From NCBI RefSeq assembly GCF_019090165.1, contig NZ_JAHRIB010000177.1:170997-234996 (forward strand): 64,000 bases of DNA, in the 5' to 3' direction. The number at the start of each line of letters is the position of its first letter. Position 1 is the stretch's first letter. Under the pieces are notes generated by a model. That model was given only the letters and a program-made list of their open reading frames with translations, ran no database searches and was not told where the DNA came from. This DNA comes from Streptomyces sp. BV286. Lineage in GTDB: Bacteria; Actinomycetota; Actinomycetes; Streptomycetales; Streptomycetaceae. Position numbers and translations under genes: made by a program. Below, piece by piece: positions 61,391-64,000 of this stretch.

Positions 61391-61722
61391 TCGCAAACCC
61401 CTCTCGACGCGGCCGTCGCCACGTCCGTCGCGCATATGAGAACGCTAGACGCCCGGCGCGCGGGGGGCGACGGGAGAAGCGCGAACGGGTGGCGGGGAGG
61501 GGTGCCGTGCGCCATACGAGTCTGGGCCGGAAGGAAATTTCTGACGGTCCGTGACCTGCGGCAATATCCGATTGTCTTCCTTTCTGTCGGCGTGTCCCCT
61601 CACCAGGACGGACCATTCTCGAAATGCGGCCCTGTGCACGGCAACTGAGGGTCAGTCTGGGAGGCGTTCTCTCGCCGATCGACCCGGGGACGGTTCCCGG
61701 GGCGCCTTCCGCGGAGGATCAC
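61391..61722. other. 332 bp divergent region between the sortase and its presumed partner genes
   Basis: The region carries promoters for the sortase (minus) and the first secreted protein (plus). The middle (61545-61585) is AT-richer, with GGAAATTTCTG and CAATATCCGATTGTC. No gene was seen. Confidence 0.45.
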
Positions 61723-62211
61723 ATGCGTAGCACTCGTGCCCTGGCGGTCTCTGTGACAGCGGTCGCCGCCCTCGGACTCGCCGCTCCCCAGGCCGCGGCC
61801 TGGGACAACCCGAGCAACATCGTCGTCATGCCCAGCGTCATCGCCCGGGGCGGACAACTGACCGTGACCGTCGACGGGTGCCGGGACGGCGGCACCATGA
61901 CGTCCAACGCGTTCCCCCAGGCCACTCTCTCGAGCGTCCACGGCAGCAACACCGAGATGGCGAAGGGGACCGCGACCGTCAACAGCTCGGCCACCCCGGG
62001 CGCGTACGACATCACGGTCCGCTGCAACCGCAAGTCGCTCACCAAGCCGCAGGCCTTCACCGTCATCGGCGGGGTCCGCGGTGGTCTCGGTGGCAGCAGC
62101 TCCACCGGTGCCACGCCGACCGACGTGGCGATCGGCGGTGGTCTGGTGGGGCTGGCTCTCGTCGGTGGCGGGGTGTTCTGGATGCGTCGCCGTTCCGAGA
62201 GCAAGATCTGA
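61723..62211 (+). CDS. Secreted Ig-like protein with C-terminal anchor, paralog A
   Basis: This 162-residue protein has a Sec signal (ALAVSVTAVAALGLAAPQAAA), a single beta-type domain with two cysteines (TVDGCRDGG and TVRCNRKS, likely a disulfide), a Gly/Ser/Thr linker, and a C-terminal hydrophobic helix followed by RRRSESKI. This is the layout of a sortase substrate, but no LPxTG- or LAxTG-like motif stands before the helix. It is homologous to the convergent gene downstream (62319-62846). GGAGGATC precedes the ATG. The function is unknown; a surface or sortase-linked role is inferred from context. Confidence 0.78.
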   Translation: MRSTRALAVSVTAVAALGLAAPQAAAWDNPSNIVVMPSVIARGGQLTVTVDGCRDGGTMTSNAFPQATLSSVHGSNTEMAKGTATVNSSATPGAYDITVRCNRKSLTKPQAFTVIGGVRGGLGGSSSTGATPTDVAIGGGLVGLALVGGGVFWMRRRSESKI

Positions 62212-62263
62212 GTCGCGACCCGCGACGACCGGCTTTTCCCTTCGAGGACCGCCTCGCACGTGA

Positions 62264-62310
62264 ACGGCCCTTCGCCCCGGACCCTCAAGGGTTCCGGGGC
62301 GAAGGGCCGT
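62264..62310. terminator. Bidirectional terminator between the two paralogs
   Basis: ACGGCCCTTCGCCCCGG-ACCC (62264-62284) pairs with 62289-62310 with a single bulged base and a 4 nt loop (TCAA). It lies between convergent genes. Confidence 0.85.
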
Positions 62311-62318
62311 CCGGTGCG

Positions 62319-62846
62319 TCAGCCGCCGTGCTCGCCGGCGCGTCTGCGCGACCAGTGCCAGGCCGCGCCGACCGAGCCGGCGATGAGCGCCGCCCCGAGC
62401 CCGATCTCGCCCAGGTCGAAGCCGCCGGCGGAGCCGCCGACGCCCGCCTTGACGCCCCGGTGGAGGGGCACGGGAGTATGCGTCGGGTTGTTCGGCCGGC
62501 CGCCGGCGATGGTGAGCTCCGTATGGCCGGATTCGTTCCCGCACTGGAACTTCACCTCGTACACCGCGCCGGGTTTGGCCTCCCAGTCGACGGTGGCCGT
62601 GCCCGTGCCCTGTCCCTTGTGGATCGTCACCGTGTCGAAGACGCCGGAGGTGACCTTGGTGTCGGACCGGCAGCCGTTGACCGAGAGCGTGACGCGGCCG
62701 CCCGCGGCGATGGTCGACGGGGCGACGTCGAAGCCGAACGAGGTGATGTCGCGCTCCCCGTCCTCTCCGGCGACGGCGGCGGGTGCGGTGAGGGTCAGGG
62801 CGGTCATGCCCAGCAGTGCGGCCGAAACGACGCGTATCGCGCGCAT
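62319..62846 (-). CDS. Secreted Ig-like protein with C-terminal anchor, paralog B
   Basis: This 175-residue protein has a signal peptide (VVSAALLGMTALTLTAPAAVA), a beta-domain with the same pattern as paralog A (PSTIAAGGRVTLSVNGC and KFQCGNES, two cysteines), a Pro/Gly linker and a C-terminal helix with a basic SRRRAG tail. By eye, the blocks V-PS-IA-GG--T--V-GC, GTATV and A-PGA-Y align with paralog A. No sortase motif is obvious. It converges with paralog A over a shared terminator. The role is unknown. Confidence 0.78.
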   Translation of the reverse strand: MRAIRVVSAALLGMTALTLTAPAAVAGEDGERDITSFGFDVAPSTIAAGGRVTLSVNGCRSDTKVTSGVFDTVTIHKGQGTGTATVDWEAKPGAVYEVKFQCGNESGHTELTIAGGRPNNPTHTPVPLHRGVKAGVGGSAGGFDLGEIGLGAALIAGSVGAAWHWSRRRAGEHGG

Positions 62847-63065
62847 GGTGAGTCCTCCGGGTCCCGAGGAGCAGCCCGCGGACCTTTTCCGCTGCGCCGT
62901 ACGTGCACCTCGCTGATCGAAACGCTAGGAAGGTGCGGGCGCCGGCGCGATCGGTGTCGCGCGAATGGGGCAACCGTGTGGGCCGAACCGGGGAGCGCGT
63001 ACCCGCGGCCGGGGGACGGGCGCGGCGTGGCGCCCGCCCCGCGGGCGGGTCGTGGTGAGGGTCCG

Positions 63066-63830
63066 TCACCCTCCGGCTTTGGGGAAGAGTGTCAGGAACG
63101 GATCGGCGGTGGCCGTGATCCCGCGGCTGTAGGGAGCGTCGAAGTCCCAGATGAGGAACAGCAGGAAGGCGATCAGGGCGGCGAACAGACCCGCCAGGAT
63201 CACCTCGCGCAGGGTGCGGCGGATCTGCAGCGCGAAGATCAGCCCGACGGTCACCACGGCTCCCGTGATCAGCCCGAACCACACGACGCCCGGCATGGTC
63301 GGCGCCGTCGACTCGGCGCGGGCGGTGCGTGCGGCGTCCGCCGCGGTCACCTGGTCCAGGAGCGGCTGGTAGGCCTGGGCCTCGAAGTCGGTCCTCGGTT
63401 CGTAGTCGGTGATGTCGTGGCGGACGCGGTTCAGCAGCTTCGTCCCCCGCTCGGTGACGTGGCCGTGCTCCGCCATCGTCTTCCACTCGGTCGTCACGAC
63501 GTGGTCGACGTAGGCGTCGACGTCACCCCGGATGCGGTCACGCGTGTCGGGCGGATAGACGCGTACCCGCTCGGAGATCTCGTGCAGCGCGTGCGCCTCC
63601 GTCTGGACGTGGTCCTCGGCGACACCCCGTGCCTCCCACACACCGGCGATGGCCAGGCCGAGCACGATGGCGTAGACCACGCCGATCATCATCGTCATGT
63701 ACTCGATGACGTCCGGGGTGTCGGACGGATCGTCGTCCTCGGCGGCCGTGTGGTGCCGCACGAAGGTGACGATGAGGACGACGACACTCGCAGCCGCCAT
63801 CGCGAGGGCGAGAACAAGCCATTCCGACAA
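63066..63830 (-). CDS. DUF4239-family membrane protein (bestrophin-like)
   Basis: This 254-residue membrane protein of the DUF4239 family has an N-terminal pair of helices (LVLALAMAAASVVVLIVTFV; MMIGVVYAIVLGLAIAGVW), a soluble middle with ESTAPTMPG and a C-terminal pair (WFGLITGAVVTVGLIFAL; VILAGLFAALIAFLLFLIWD). The function is unknown; the fold resembles an anion channel by shape only. It starts TTG at 63830 with GGAGGA upstream, and a small membrane-anchored frame ends 16 bp before it. Confidence 0.85.
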   Translation of the reverse strand: MSEWLVLALAMAAASVVVLIVTFVRHHTAAEDDDPSDTPDVIEYMTMMIGVVYAIVLGLAIAGVWEARGVAEDHVQTEAHALHEISERVRVYPPDTRDRIRGDVDAYVDHVVTTEWKTMAEHGHVTERGTKLLNRVRHDITDYEPRTDFEAQAYQPLLDQVTAADAARTARAESTAPTMPGVVWFGLITGAVVTVGLIFALQIRRTLREVILAGLFAALIAFLLFLIWDFDAPYSRGITATADPFLTLFPKAGG

Positions 63831-63846
63831 GGAGTTCCTCCAGGGG

Positions 63847-64000
63847 TCATCGCGGGCGCAGCGCGGCGACGGCGAGCACTGCGGGCGCGGTGATGAGCAG
63901 GGTGAGCGACACCAGGGACGGGCCGCCGCGCGGTGGGGCCTTGCGTACGCCCACGCGGTACGGCGGATAACTCACCGGAGCCGGCGACGGACCGGGCCGC
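63847..64000 (-). CDS. Small membrane-tail frame upstream of DUF4239 (partial or 42 codons)
   Basis: The reading frame ends TGA at 63849-63847 and has a C-terminal helix SLVSLTLLITAPAVLAVAAL after a basic VGVRKAPPRGG. It may start GTG at 63975 (VSYPPYRVGVRKAPP), giving 42 residues, or continue past the window edge. No ribosome site is visible for the GTG. It lies 16 bp before the DUF4239 start on the same strand, so it is probably co-transcribed and may be a partner subunit. Confidence 0.5.
   Translation of the reverse strand, partial: RPGPSPAPVSYPPYRVGVRKAPPRGGPSLVSLTLLITAPAVLAVAALRPR

Overview
The window is about 64 kb of very GC-rich DNA. Its start codons (many GTG/TTG), ATGA/GTGA gene overlaps, mycothiol-dependent enzyme, resuscitation-promoting-factor cell-wall hydrolase, class E/F-type sortase and SpoIIE-type phosphatase with PAS, GAF and kinase-like domains point to a Streptomyces or close relative, probably from a chromosomal region of primary metabolism. 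No rRNA, tRNA, CRISPR array, insertion sequence, prophage or classical antibiotic gene cluster was recognised.

Layout. 1-9.1 kb: an FGGY sugar kinase cut by the left edge, an MscS channel, a flippase-like membrane protein divergent from an ABC exporter whose promoter carries a SoxR/MerR-type operator, panD, an acetyltransferase, a tiny proline-rich protein and gnd. 9.4-15.4 kb: an Rpf-LysM-M23 cell-wall hydrolase, a DMT transporter, an FhuF-like [2Fe-2S] protein, then glgM and glgC for ADP-glucose-based alpha-glucan synthesis. 15.5-27 kb: a secreted GH92 alpha-mannosidase, a wax-ester/diacylglycerol acyltransferase, two SDR proteins (one with a zinc knuckle and without the catalytic Tyr), a degenerate HD protein, an MBL hydrolase coupled to S-(hydroxymethyl)mycothiol dehydrogenase, a conserved-looking 55-residue peptide gene, an acetyltransferase and an amidase.

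27.2-50.8 kb is the centrepiece, a glycoprotein-glycan utilisation island. It has secreted GH20 hexosaminidase and GH29 fucosidase genes, a LacI repressor divergent from an importer-GH5-GH85-GH38 operon, then a GntR/FCD repressor divergent from an eight-gene operon. That operon encodes a CUT2 sugar ABC importer and an oxidative L-fucose pathway (mutarotase, dehydrogenase, lactonase, dehydratase, 2-keto-3-deoxy-fuconate dehydrogenase). With the nearby GH92 enzyme, the set could release N-glycans outside the cell (GH85), trim them (GH92, GH20, GH29), import the oligosaccharide, finish it inside (GH38, GH5) and oxidise the freed fucose. The LacI-controlled importer has no ATPase gene, so a shared ATPase such as MsiK is presumably used.

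50.7-64 kb: a lipase-maturation-factor-like membrane protein, a multi-domain SpoIIE phosphatase, a Fpg/Nei glycosylase, an ECF sigma factor, an unknown protein and a zinc anti-sigma factor in one minus-strand group, a CapA-like lipoprotein behind an AT-rich palindrome, a universal stress protein, a polysaccharide deacetylase, a sortase with two paralogous secreted proteins, and a DUF4239 membrane protein. A dispersed intergenic repeat of about 42 nt occurs at least five times, always outside genes and mostly at 3' ends.
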